Shown here: one piece after another, positions 18,216 through 27,065 of the stretch
Layout of the letters: each line of letters begins with the position of its first letter
Position numbering within the stretch: position 1 is the stretch's first letter
Assembly (NCBI RefSeq): GCF_902810445.1
Contig: NZ_LR778175.1
Location: forward strand, 1 to 64,000
Source of the DNA: Candidatus Nitrosacidococcus tergens
GTDB lineage: Bacteria > Pseudomonadota > Gammaproteobacteria > Nitrosococcales > Nitrosococcaceae
Length of the DNA stretch: 64,000 nucleotides
Direction: 5' to 3'
Translations under genes and position numbers: made by a program
Notes under the pieces: generated by a model
Told to the model about the DNA's origin: nothing
Databases searched by the model: none
Seen by the model: the letters and a program-made list of their open reading frames with translations, nothing else

Positions 18216-18707
18216 ATGGCAACAAACGGTACCTATCAAAAAGAGGATAATGAGCAACAAAACCAACAATCTCAATTCAGTATCCAAAAGATATATGTTA
18301 AGGATTTATCTTTTGAAGCACCTAACTCACCTCATATTTTTACGAAAGAGTGGAAACCTGAAATAAATATCCAGCTTAGTAGTAAAAATGAGCAGATTGC
18401 TGAGCATATATACGAAGTGGTACTATCCGTAACTGTAGCAGCTAAGATAAATGATCAAACTGCATTTCTAACTGAAGCACAACAAGCGGGTATTTTTAAT
18501 CTAGTAGGGTATACCAAAGAAAATTTAGGACCTCTATTAGGCAGTTATTGTCCAGCCATTCTATTTCCATTTATCAGAGAGGTAGTTACAGATTTAGTCA
18601 CTAAAGGAGGATTCCCTCCGCTATTGTTAGCTCCTGTTAATTTTGATGCTTTTTACGCACAACAACTACAACAGCAAAAATCATCTGTAGATACAGTTAA
18701 AAATTAA
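18216..18707 (+). CDS. secB: Protein-export chaperone SecB
   Basis: SecB is a tetrameric cytosolic chaperone that holds preproteins unfolded for SecA. The 163-residue protein has the core IQKIYVKDLSFEAPN (residues ~24-38) and the conserved C-terminal block CPAILFPFIREVVTDLVTKGGFPP, followed by the proline-containing LAPVNFDAFY that contacts SecA. The ATG at 18216 has a TTTAGGAA upstream. It lies between grxC and gpsA. Confidence 0.97.
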   Translation: MATNGTYQKEDNEQQNQQSQFSIQKIYVKDLSFEAPNSPHIFTKEWKPEINIQLSSKNEQIAEHIYEVVLSVTVAAKINDQTAFLTEAQQAGIFNLVGYTKENLGPLLGSYCPAILFPFIREVVTDLVTKGGFPPLLLAPVNFDAFYAQQLQQQKSSVDTVKN

Positions 18708-18741
18708 TACTACATGTGTTAAGTAGTTAATCCTTTGTTCT

Positions 18742-19752
18742 ATGAATTTTAGTAGTCAAAATACCCTTGTATTAGGTGCTGGATCTTGGGGTACTGCTCT
18801 TGCCGTGTTGCTAGCACGAAATCAAACGCCTACTTATTTATGGGGAAGAGATAAAAAACAAATAGAGGCAATGACTCATGAGCGTTGTAATCAGCGTTAT
18901 TTACCTAATATTTCTTTTCCTCATTTGTTAATACCTATACATGATTTACAGCAGGCACTAAAACATACTAACCAAATTATTATCGCAGTTCCTAGCCACG
19001 CTTTTCGACTCACCCTTGAGTGTATATTCAAAAGCATACCTGCAAGAACTCCTATTATTTGGGCGACTAAGGGATTGGAGCTAGGTACAGGAAGATTATT
19101 ACATGAAGTTGCTATTGAAATTTTAGGATCAGACTATCCTATAGCTATTCTCTCTGGACCTACTTTTGCTCATGAAGTTGCAATGGGGCTCCCTACTGCA
19201 GTTACTGTAGCAACTACTTACCCTGAGGTTTTCACCTATCTTGCCTATTGCTTACGTGGTAATACTTTTCGTCTTTATACAAGCGATGATCTGATTGGGG
19301 TACAGCTAGGTGGTGCAGTAAAAAATATTTTAGCAATTGCTGCTGGTATAAGTGATGGCCTTGGTTTTGGATCTAATACTAGGGCAGCTCTAATTACTCG
19401 TGGGCTTGCTGAGTTAATCCGTTTTGCTTTAGTAAGCGGTGCAAAAAAGGAAACATTAATGGGGTTATCTTGCCTTGGTGATTTGATTTTAACTTGTACT
19501 GATAACCAGTCTCGTAATCGTCGTTTAGGTTTAGCTCTAGCTCAAGGAAAAACTTTAAGTGAAGCACTCACTTTAATTGATCAAGTAATTGAAGGCATAG
19601 AGGCTGCTAAGCTTGTATCTATGAGGGCAAGACAAGTGAATATAGAGATGCCAATTATAGATCAAGTTTATCAGGTATTATATTGTAGTCAGGATCCTAA
19701 AAAGGCAGTTGAAATGCTTTTAAATAGGGAACAAAAACCTGAACATACCTAA
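18742..19752 (+). CDS. gpsA: Glycerol-3-phosphate dehydrogenase [NAD(P)+]
   Basis: The enzyme makes sn-glycerol-3-phosphate from dihydroxyacetone phosphate for phospholipid synthesis. It has 336 residues. The Rossmann motif is VLGAGSWGTALA (residues ~10-21), with the conserved SGPTFAHEV near 141, the catalytic lysine in GAVKNILAIAAG near 193, and NTRAALITRG substrate-binding residues near 212. It lies 34 bp after secB. Confidence 0.97.
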   Translation: MNFSSQNTLVLGAGSWGTALAVLLARNQTPTYLWGRDKKQIEAMTHERCNQRYLPNISFPHLLIPIHDLQQALKHTNQIIIAVPSHAFRLTLECIFKSIPARTPIIWATKGLELGTGRLLHEVAIEILGSDYPIAILSGPTFAHEVAMGLPTAVTVATTYPEVFTYLAYCLRGNTFRLYTSDDLIGVQLGGAVKNILAIAAGISDGLGFGSNTRAALITRGLAELIRFALVSGAKKETLMGLSCLGDLILTCTDNQSRNRRLGLALAQGKTLSEALTLIDQVIEGIEAAKLVSMRARQVNIEMPIIDQVYQVLYCSQDPKKAVEMLLNREQKPEHT

Positions 19753-19759
19753 GTTAACA

Positions 19760-20656
19760 ATGAGCAATGAAAAATATCAATTTTCCTTTTTGTTACTAAT
19801 AAAACTATTTCTTCTATTCTTATTATCCCTAAGCTTAATGGCATGTAGCTTTCATAAAAAAGCAATTAAAAAAGAAGAAAGTAGCAATGATAGTAAAGAT
19901 AAGGTTATTTGGAATTCAGGTGATCAGTATATAAGTTTAAATACTGATGATAGGGTTACAAGTAACCAGCATCCAGTTTCGATTACAGAATCTGATATGC
20001 GCACTATCTTAGAATCTCTGACAGTGCCGAAGCGTCAACTCCTTGTTCAAGAAGAGATTCAGCCTATTTTTTCCTCTGCTGAAATTTTACAATTAAGTAC
20101 TTATTTGCCTAAGGGGCTTGCTTTAGCCGATTCAGATCAGGATATTGTTTTTGTAATAATGGGGTTTAAAAAAGGAATTATGGCTAAGGAAAGAGTTGTA
20201 AATACTGGACGGGTATTTTTTATGGACAACAAATTAAATATTATTTTTGGAAAATTACAAGAAGAAGTTCGAGATAGGGATCGTCAAACTGGTGAAAGCA
20301 TTGATCGTCGTTTACATCCATTTACAGTAGGATCTCGTCGCTTTGAATCTAAAATACCTACTACAATCACTCTAGGAGATGGTAAAGCATTCTATTTAGA
20401 CTATAAGAGCAATAAAATGAGAAAAGATTGGCTGGTTTTGGACGTACCTACTATTCTTGCAGAGGCTAAAAATTCAAATAATAAAGCAGAAAGTGAAGCG
20501 AGTGGTACAGGCAATACCCAAATCAGTGCAAAAGCCTTAGAGGATATTAATAATAATAAATTAGATATTCAGAATATGAAAAAAGATCTTTCTGGTATTA
20601 AAGAAGTACTTTTTGAACTTAAGGAATATATGTTGGAATTACAACAAGAAAAATAA
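19760..20656 (+). CDS. Unrecognised lipoprotein with C-terminal coiled coil
   Basis: I do not recognise the family. The 298-residue protein begins with a long hydrophobic signal (about residues 8-28) ending in a lipobox, LMAC, with the lipidated Cys near residue 29, so membrane attachment is expected. The middle (about 75-230) is a globular domain with segments such as LTVPKRQLLVQEEIQPIF and YLDYKSNKMRKDWLVLDVP. The C-terminal 50 residues look like a coiled coil (heptads through IQNMKKDLSGIKEVLFELKE). It starts 7 bases after gpsA and so is probably cotranscribed. Its stop is 2 bases from the converging MidA-type gene. Confidence 0.75.
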   Translation: MSNEKYQFSFLLLIKLFLLFLLSLSLMACSFHKKAIKKEESSNDSKDKVIWNSGDQYISLNTDDRVTSNQHPVSITESDMRTILESLTVPKRQLLVQEEIQPIFSSAEILQLSTYLPKGLALADSDQDIVFVIMGFKKGIMAKERVVNTGRVFFMDNKLNIIFGKLQEEVRDRDRQTGESIDRRLHPFTVGSRRFESKIPTTITLGDGKAFYLDYKSNKMRKDWLVLDVPTILAEAKNSNNKAESEASGTGNTQISAKALEDINNNKLDIQNMKKDLSGIKEVLFELKEYMLELQQEK

Positions 20657-20658
20657 AA

Positions 20659-21855
20659 TTAAAGACGTGTACGCCGATCCCTAAGTTTAAACCCCAAAAG
20701 GGGTTGATCAATTCCTTGAGTTAAAGCAAGTACTTTAAATAGTTCTCCCATCTCACTGGGTAAAATGAGCCGCTTTACTTGATTGCTTATTTCTAACATA
20801 GTAGGCATTGATTCTTGTGACTCTTTAGCAATTAATTTATCTAAACCACAAGAGAGCAAAAAATCTGCTTGGCTACAATAGCCTGTAATACTAAGATTGC
20901 TATTTTTCCCTGCTTCTGCAAGAGCAGTAAAATCTATATGAGCAGTGATGTCTTGTAATCCTGGAAAAAAAAATGGATCTGAGTGAGCATACTGTTGGTA
21001 GTGGCACATTAGCGTCCCTTCTGATCGTTGCCAATGATAGTATTCATGCTGTGGAAATCCATAATCGATGATAAAAACAACCCCTTGATGTAAACAGTGA
21101 GCAAGCTCAGCAATCCAGCGTTCCATCATTAAATTAATTTCGGAAATATAACTAAATTCAGCATTAGGCTCAAAATTAAGGAATGGTCTGATATCATTAA
21201 TTCGATTATCTAAGATGGGATCACTCAATGGTCCATTTTCCCAGATAAATTCTCCTTTCTGATCATAACCTACATAACGCTCCCAACTACAGTCCGTTTC
21301 AATTTGAATACAATGTATTGGCATTGCATCGCAAACTTCATTAGCAAAAATAATACCTTGAATAGAATCGGGCAGCCTATTTAGCCAAGTAATTTTTGGC
21401 ATAAGATGTGGAATTCTCTGAGATAAATAGGTTTGTTGTCGTTGACGAAGATCTGCACTTAATTCTAAAATAAGATACTGCTCAGGGAGACAATCCCTAT
21501 CTGCTAATTCGATAAGAATATCTGCTGCCATACGCCCTGATCCAGCACCAATTTCTAGAATATTGCCTTTTTTTAAGATTGCTAAAATTTCTTGTGCTGC
21601 CAGAGCTAAGCAACGAGAAAATAAGGGGGAAATTTCAGGAGCAGTAATAAAATCTCCTGGATGGCCAATTTTAGGCAATGCAGACATATAATATCCCAGC
21701 CTTGGCGTATAAAGTGCTAGCCCCATAAAGTGAGAAAAAGGGATTGCTCCACCTGCTTGGTGAATATTTTCTCGAATTAAGCTTTGTAATTTCTTGCTAT
21801 GAATAATTGCTTCTGGACTGGGATGAGGTAGACCTTTAGAAGAAGCTATGGGCAT
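20659..21855 (-). CDS. MidA/NDUFAF7-family SAM-dependent methyltransferase
   Basis: This 398-residue protein belongs to the DUF185/MidA family, whose mitochondrial member NDUFAF7 methylates an arginine of complex I. Visible motifs are the N-terminal IPFSHFMGLALYTPRLGYY (residues ~38-56), DFITAPEISPLFSR, the SAM-binding loop LEIGAGSGRMAADIL near 100, IIFANEVCDAMP and VFIIDYGFPQHEYY. It lies 5 bases downstream of folK in a minus-strand group folB-folK-midA. The bacterial substrate is not known with certainty. Confidence 0.88.
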   Translation of the reverse strand: MPIASSKGLPHPSPEAIIHSKKLQSLIRENIHQAGGAIPFSHFMGLALYTPRLGYYMSALPKIGHPGDFITAPEISPLFSRCLALAAQEILAILKKGNILEIGAGSGRMAADILIELADRDCLPEQYLILELSADLRQRQQTYLSQRIPHLMPKITWLNRLPDSIQGIIFANEVCDAMPIHCIQIETDCSWERYVGYDQKGEFIWENGPLSDPILDNRINDIRPFLNFEPNAEFSYISEINLMMERWIAELAHCLHQGVVFIIDYGFPQHEYYHWQRSEGTLMCHYQQYAHSDPFFFPGLQDITAHIDFTALAEAGKNSNLSITGYCSQADFLLSCGLDKLIAKESQESMPTMLEISNQVKRLILPSEMGELFKVLALTQGIDQPLLGFKLRDRRTRL

Positions 21856-21860
21856 AATAG

Positions 21861-22355
21861 CTATAATGCTATCTCAATAGGCCATAAACTACTTAGGGAT
21901 TTATTAAAACTATGCCAAAGCTCCATATAAGGTTTCTTTAGAATTGGGTGGACCTCATTAGGAGCAATCTCTGCAAGTGGTTGTAGTACAAAAGCATAAT
22001 GAATAATATCTTCTCTAGGAATTTGAACTTTAGGCTGCTGAAGATTAAGTATGAGATCGTCATAAAGCAATAGATCTAAATCAAGAGGGCGGGAGCTAAA
22101 TCGAGTACCATTCTGTTTACGACCGCACAATTGTTCAATCTTATTAAAGTAAGATACTAAATCTTCTACTGATTCAGTAGTATTAAAGCCCACTACTAAG
22201 TTGTAAAAATTATCTCCCTGAAACCCTATAGATTCACTTTCAAAAATTTGTGAAATTGTAAGTGGAGAATATCGATTTTGTAATAAATAAATGCTAGCAC
22301 GAATATTTTTTTCTTTTTCAATATTACTCCCAATGCTCACATATGCACGTGCCAT
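21861..22355 (-). CDS. folK: 6-hydroxymethyl-7,8-dihydropterin pyrophosphokinase
   Basis: HPPK transfers pyrophosphate from ATP to hydroxymethyl-dihydropterin in folate synthesis. The 164-residue protein begins ARAYVSIGSNIEKEKNI, carries GFNTTESVEDL, and has the signature FSSRPLDLDLLLYDDL (residues ~75-90) with the metal-binding aspartates. It follows folB in the same orientation, 50 bp away. Confidence 0.95.
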   Translation of the reverse strand: MARAYVSIGSNIEKEKNIRASIYLLQNRYSPLTISQIFESESIGFQGDNFYNLVVGFNTTESVEDLVSYFNKIEQLCGRKQNGTRFSSRPLDLDLLLYDDLILNLQQPKVQIPREDIIHYAFVLQPLAEIAPNEVHPILKKPYMELWHSFNKSLSSLWPIEIAL

Positions 22356-22405
22356 GCTATTTAAATTATAAGCTAGCTATAGTTATGATAGGTTAGTATG
22401 AATTT

Positions 22406-22759
22406 TTAAGATTGAGAGCGTTCTATAATTATCCCAACACCTTGGGCACCTCGAACCGCATCCAACTTATCTACTTTAAGACGTAGCCAAGGGATTTTAA
22501 ATTCCTGTAATATAATTTGAGATACTTGTTCTGCTAAAGTCTCAATAAGGAAAAATTCACTATTACCTACAAAATCAATCAGTCGTTTTGCCACAGCTTT
22601 ATAATCACAAGCGTCATTAATGTCATCACTCATTGCAGCTTTAGCTACATCGGTTACCATTTCTAGATCTAGGGAAACCGTTTGTTTGATTTTACGCTCC
22701 CAATCATATATACCAATGATAGTTTCAATGCGTAAATTATTTAAATAAACGATATCCAT
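22406..22759 (-). CDS. folB: Dihydroneopterin aldolase
   Basis: The enzyme cleaves dihydroneopterin to hydroxymethyl-dihydropterin, immediately before FolK. The 117-residue protein has IIGIYDWERKIKQTV (residues ~14-28) with the conserved Glu, DYKAVAKRLIDFV, and the C-terminal catalytic-lysine segment LRLKVDKLDAVRGAQGVG. It is divergent from plsY, the usual gammaproteobacterial arrangement. Confidence 0.95.
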   Translation of the reverse strand: MDIVYLNNLRIETIIGIYDWERKIKQTVSLDLEMVTDVAKAAMSDDINDACDYKAVAKRLIDFVGNSEFFLIETLAEQVSQIILQEFKIPWLRLKVDKLDAVRGAQGVGIIIERSQS

Positions 22760-22802
22760 TTTTAGCTCACATATAATTTATACATAAATTGTTAATCATA
22801 AC

Positions 22803-23384
22803 ATGCTTATTTATCTAACTCTGCTTGTAGCAAGCTATATTCTAGGATCTTTCTCTAGTGCAATCATTGTCTCAAAACTAGCTCACTTAGGAGATCCTAG
22901 GAGTTATGGATCAGGTAATCCTGGAGCAACCAATGTATTACGAGTAGGTGGTAAACGACTTGCTGTAATCGTGTTTCTTGGAGATACTCTAAAGGGGTTC
23001 TTTCCAGTATGGATTACGGGATATATAAGTGATTATTCTTGGGTAATTTCAGGTGCTGGGTTAGCTGCATTTCTGGGTCATCTCTATCCTATTTTTTTTA
23101 ATTTCCGTGGAGGAAAGGGAGTTGCAACTGGATTAGGAGTCCTATTAGGTTTTAATTGGTTTTTAGGTATATTAGTTCTTGCGATTTGGCTGTCTGTTTT
23201 TGGGTACAAAAAAATTTCCTCTCTATCTGCGCTTAGTGCAGCAATTGCTGCACCTTTTCTTTCATGGTGGCTAACTTCAGTACCTGCTATTTGTATCGTA
23301 ACTACAATAATGGCATTACTTTCCCTTTGGCGACATCGTTCCAATATTACTAGAATGTTAAATCGCCAAGAAGATAGATTTTAA
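22803..23384 (+). CDS. plsY: Acyl-phosphate:glycerol-3-phosphate acyltransferase
   Basis: PlsY is the inner-membrane enzyme that makes lysophosphatidic acid from acyl-phosphate. The 193-residue protein has multiple membrane segments and the three cytosolic motifs: YILGSFSSAI (near 12), GSGNPGATNVLRVGGK (near 37) and FRGGKGVATGLGVLLG (near 101). It lies between the divergent folB and the convergent tsaD, ending 9 bases from the tsaD stop. Confidence 0.97.
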   Translation: MLIYLTLLVASYILGSFSSAIIVSKLAHLGDPRSYGSGNPGATNVLRVGGKRLAVIVFLGDTLKGFFPVWITGYISDYSWVISGAGLAAFLGHLYPIFFNFRGGKGVATGLGVLLGFNWFLGILVLAIWLSVFGYKKISSLSALSAAIAAPFLSWWLTSVPAICIVTTIMALLSLWRHRSNITRMLNRQEDRF

Positions 23385-23393
23385 AAGCTTTAT

Positions 23394-24401
23394 TTAGGTT
23401 AAATATAAATCACGCAATGACCATTTAGGGCGTACTTTGAAATTAAGATCTATTTTTCGACCTGAAATCAGTGATTGATAGCCTGCAAACGCAATCATAG
23501 CACCATTATCAGTACAGAAATCTAATCTAGGGTAATATACTTTAATCTTCATTTTTTTACTTATAGCAGAGAATTGATTTCTTAGTGCCTGATTAGCACT
23601 TACCCCGCCTGCGATAATTAAACATTTATATCCTGTTTGTTGTAGTGCACGACAACTTTTAGAAACAAGTACATCAACTACTGCATCTTGAAAGGCACAA
23701 GCAATATCAGGGGCTGACTCTATTCCATACTTTCTAAACGTATTGAGTGCATAGGTTTTAAGACCACTAAAACTAAAATTAAGATCTGGTCGATCAAGCA
23801 TCGGTCGAGGAAAATAAAATCTGTGCGGATTTCCAAACTCAGCAAGCTTTGCTAGTGCTGGACCACCGGGATAAGTTAAACCTAGTAGTTTTGCGGTTTT
23901 ATCAAAAGCTTCCCCAACTGCATCATCAAGAGATTCTCCTAAAACATGGTACTTGCCTATTTCTTTTACAGCAATTAATAGCGTATGCCCACCAGAAACT
24001 AATAAAGCACAAAAAGGAAATTTGGGAGGATCTGGCTCTAACATAGGTGAAAGTAAATGCCCTTCCATATGATGAATTGGAATAGCTGGGATATTCCATG
24101 CCCAAGCTAAACTTCGACCTACAGATGCTCCTACTAAAAGAGCTCCAATTAATCCTGGCCCTGCTGTGTATGCAACGGCATTTATATCTTGCTTATTAAG
24201 ATGCGTATATGCTAGAGATTCACGAATTAACGGTAAAAGTTTACGAATATGATCTCGAGCAGCTAGCTCCGGTACAACTCCTCCATATTTAGCGTGAGTT
24301 GCTACTTGGCTATGAAGAAAATTAGCAAGTATTCCTTTTTTACCATCATAAATAGCAACTCCTGTTTCATCACAAGAGGTTTCTATCCCTAATATCCGCA
24401 T
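23394..24401 (-). CDS. tsaD: tRNA threonylcarbamoyladenosine biosynthesis protein TsaD
   Basis: TsaD transfers the threonylcarbamoyl group to A37 of ANN-decoding tRNAs. The 335-residue protein has the ASKHA-fold start LGIETSCDETGVAIYD, iron-binding HHMEGHLLSP (residues ~110-119), LLVSGGHTLL, and ACAFQDAVVDVL. It is divergent from rpsU, the classical arrangement. Confidence 0.97.
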   Translation of the reverse strand: MRILGIETSCDETGVAIYDGKKGILANFLHSQVATHAKYGGVVPELAARDHIRKLLPLIRESLAYTHLNKQDINAVAYTAGPGLIGALLVGASVGRSLAWAWNIPAIPIHHMEGHLLSPMLEPDPPKFPFCALLVSGGHTLLIAVKEIGKYHVLGESLDDAVGEAFDKTAKLLGLTYPGGPALAKLAEFGNPHRFYFPRPMLDRPDLNFSFSGLKTYALNTFRKYGIESAPDIACAFQDAVVDVLVSKSCRALQQTGYKCLIIAGGVSANQALRNQFSAISKKMKIKVYYPRLDFCTDNGAMIAFAGYQSLISGRKIDLNFKVRPKWSLRDLYLT

Positions 24402-24415
24402 AGTATAAAATACAA

Positions 24416-24444
24416 TTGATTTTTTAATTAATGATCCGTAGAAT
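24416..24444 (+). promoter_or_regulatory. Probable sigma70 promoter of the rpsU operon
   Basis: A -35-like TTGATT (24416-24421) and a -10-like TAGAAT (24439-24444) are separated by 17 bp, directly upstream of rpsU in the tsaD-rpsU divergent spacer. The call is from hexamer match and spacing only. Confidence 0.5.
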
Positions 24445-24511
24445 TCTTTAGTTTTAATCTATTATTATAGATGCCTATTCAATACATTTTTATATAAGTT
24501 AAGGAGATTTC

Positions 24512-24727
24512 ATGCCAAATGTTAGAGTAAAAGAAAATGAACCTTTTGATATTGCTGTTCGTAGATTTAAAAGAATTTGCGAAAAAGCAGGTATTCTATC
24601 AGAAGTTCGCCGTCGTGAGTTTTATGAAAAACCTACCTCTGTTCGTAAACGTAAAGCTGCTGCAGCTGTGAAACGCTCAATGAAAAAAGTAGCAAGAGAG
24701 CGAGCAAGATATATTCGTTTATATTAA
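24512..24727 (+). CDS. rpsU: 30S ribosomal protein S21
   Basis: At 71 residues it matches S21 exactly in length and in pattern (VKENEPFDIAVRRFKR, REFYEKPTSVRKRKAAA), ending in a basic tail RARYIRLY. A consensus AAGGAG precedes the ATG. It heads the macromolecular synthesis operon with dnaG and rpoD; here a yqeY gene is inserted after it. Confidence 0.98.
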   Translation: MPNVRVKENEPFDIAVRRFKRICEKAGILSEVRRREFYEKPTSVRKRKAAAAVKRSMKKVARERARYIRLY

Positions 24728-24761
24728 TTATTTGTTCTGGAACAACATAGAATAAGAATTA

Positions 24762-25223
24762 ATGACGACAGAAGCTAGCCAATTAAAATCTCGTTTACAA
24801 GAAGATGTTAAAATCGCAATGCGTGCCCAAGATAAAGCTAAACTTGGCGTTCTGCGAATGATAATGGCATCTCTTAAGCAGTATGAAGTAGATACACGAT
24901 CTATACTAGATGATGAAAAAATTATTGCATTATTAGATAAAATGCTGAAGCAAAGACGGGAATCTTCTGAACAGTATAAAGCAGCAGGTAGGGAAGAGTT
25001 AGCAGGAAAAGAGCTATTTGAGCAAACTATAATACAGAACTATATGCCTACTTTGTTAAGTGAAGAGGAGCTTGAAATGATGATCAAAAAAGCGATTGAT
25101 CAGGTACAAGCAACAACGGTTAAAGATATGGGGAAAGTAATCAATTTACTTAAACCACTTATCCAAGGTCGAGCTGACATGAAAATGTTAAGTGATCAAA
25201 TAAAAGGAAAACTTACAGCTTAA
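24762..25223 (+). CDS. yqeY: GatB/YqeY domain protein
   Basis: This 153-residue protein is similar to the tail domain of the GatB amidotransferase subunit. It shows LKSRLQEDVKIAMRAQDKAKLGVLRMIMA (in two parts, residues ~8-36), RRESSEQYKAAGREELA, and YMPTLLSEEEL. A stand-alone YqeY between rpsU and dnaG is common in gammaproteobacteria outside the enterics. Its exact function is unclear; involvement with tRNA-dependent reactions is suggested only by the domain. Confidence 0.93.
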   Translation: MTTEASQLKSRLQEDVKIAMRAQDKAKLGVLRMIMASLKQYEVDTRSILDDEKIIALLDKMLKQRRESSEQYKAAGREELAGKELFEQTIIQNYMPTLLSEEELEMMIKKAIDQVQATTVKDMGKVINLLKPLIQGRADMKMLSDQIKGKLTA

Positions 25224-25258
25224 ATATAAATTTTTAAGGAAGTTTTCTAACTCAGATA

Positions 25259-26989
25259 ATGAAAGGAAAAATTCCTCAGGCTTTTATTGACGATCTTATT
25301 GAGCGTACCGATATTGTATCTTTAATTGGCAGTCGAGTTACTTTGCGTAAATCAGGTCATCAATATATTGCTTGTTGTCCTTTTCATAATGAAAAAACCC
25401 CATCATTTACTGTAAGCCCACAAAAGCAATTCTATCACTGTTTTGGGTGCGGTACTCATGGTACTGCCATTAGCTTTCTTATTGCTTTTGATCACTTAAA
25501 TTTCGTTGAAGCAATAGAAGAGTTGGCCAGACAAGCAGGTATGCTTATCCCCGGGGAGAATAAGCAGTTTCTAAGTTCTAACCAAAAACTATATGACCTG
25601 CTTGCATTTTCGGCTAATTTTTATGCAGCCCAACTGAAAAAATATATTAATAACCCATATATTAAAGCATTTATTCAAAAAAGAGAATTAACTTATTCTA
25701 TTATTGATAAGTTTCAAATTGGATTAGCTCTTCCTTATTGGGATAATTTGTTAAAAGCCATTCCTTCTCCATTAAAGCCCTATATTGAACCCTCTGGATT
25801 AATAATTGATAAGGGAGAAACACACAGTTATGATCGGTTTAGGAACCGTTTTATCTTTTCTATTCATAATCGACAAGGAAAAGTAATAGGTTTTGGTGGG
25901 CGGCTTTTAGAAAATCATCCTACATATCCAAAATATCTAAATTCTCCTGAAACACCACTTTTTCATAAAAGAAAGGAGTTATATGGTCTATATCAAGTTA
26001 TTCAAGCATCACATAGCCATAAGAAATTACTAGTGGTTGAAGGGTACATGGATGTACTTACACTTTTTAATTACGGTATAGAATATGTTGTAGCTACTTT
26101 AGGTACTGCAACTACTGTAGATCATTTAACTCGTCTATTCCAAATTACTTCTACAATTGTATTTTGTTTTGATGGAGACAACGCAGGTAAAAAAGCAGCT
26201 TGGCATGCCCTCGAAACTGTACTACCTTTATTAAATCAAGGACGGGAAGTCCAGTTTATTTTTTTACCTCATGGAGAGGATCCTGATAGCTTAGTTCGAA
26301 GTAAAGGGCGTAGTACTTTTGAGGAATATGTTAAAGGGGCACAGCCACTATCTGAGGTATTATTGAACACAATAAAAGAGAAAGTAAATTTATATAGTAT
26401 CGATGGTCGAGCTCGCTTCATTGAATTGATTTGGCCTCTAATACGTAAAATTCCTTCAGGTATCTACCAAGATATGCTACTTATACATCTTGCGGAAATA
26501 GCAAAAATAGAATACGACGTATTAGTTAATAGATTAAGAGCAAAAAATAACTCTACAATTACTGTCCAAGAGCTAAAAAAAAATAAAAATAAAGAAAATA
26601 TATCTACACCAGCTCAAAAAATACTCACTATTCTTATTCAAAACCCTCATTTAATTACATTAGTTCCTAAAGATTTCTCACTAGATGGAGTCGTAGAGTT
26701 AGATGTAGAGCTGCTTAATAATATCATTAAGCTACTAATAGATAAACCTAACTTAAATACAGCCGCTCTGCTTGAATACTGGAGAAATTCAGAGTTATAT
26801 CCCTATTTAGGACAGCTAGTAAAGAAGGAATTATTTATTACTGATGAGGACATAGCGATTGAATTAGAAAGTACAATTAACTGTTTAAGAAAACAGATTG
26901 CAGGTAAACAGGCAACTATATTAGCTAACCATTTAGCTTTAAGCGATACAGAGCAAAATGAATTACGTGCATTACTAGCTGTTAAATAG
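25259..26989 (+). CDS. dnaG: DNA primase
   Basis: DnaG synthesises RNA primers for replication. The 576-residue protein has an N-terminal zinc-binding domain (CCPFHNEKTPSF and FHCFGCG-like HCFGCGTHG, residues ~39-66), the RNAP-like catalytic core with TOPRIM elements (LLVVEGYMDVL near 258; FCFDGDNAGKKAAW near 303), and a divergent C-terminal DnaB-binding domain. It lies in the operon between yqeY and rpoD. Confidence 0.97.
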   Translation: MKGKIPQAFIDDLIERTDIVSLIGSRVTLRKSGHQYIACCPFHNEKTPSFTVSPQKQFYHCFGCGTHGTAISFLIAFDHLNFVEAIEELARQAGMLIPGENKQFLSSNQKLYDLLAFSANFYAAQLKKYINNPYIKAFIQKRELTYSIIDKFQIGLALPYWDNLLKAIPSPLKPYIEPSGLIIDKGETHSYDRFRNRFIFSIHNRQGKVIGFGGRLLENHPTYPKYLNSPETPLFHKRKELYGLYQVIQASHSHKKLLVVEGYMDVLTLFNYGIEYVVATLGTATTVDHLTRLFQITSTIVFCFDGDNAGKKAAWHALETVLPLLNQGREVQFIFLPHGEDPDSLVRSKGRSTFEEYVKGAQPLSEVLLNTIKEKVNLYSIDGRARFIELIWPLIRKIPSGIYQDMLLIHLAEIAKIEYDVLVNRLRAKNNSTITVQELKKNKNKENISTPAQKILTILIQNPHLITLVPKDFSLDGVVELDVELLNNIIKLLIDKPNLNTAALLEYWRNSELYPYLGQLVKKELFITDEDIAIELESTINCLRKQIAGKQATILANHLALSDTEQNELRALLAVK

Positions 26990-27065
26990 TTCTATAGGTA
27001 TATGATAACTACATATTTAATGTAAACTAATATATAAATATATAACTTTATATAAAGTTTGAAAA

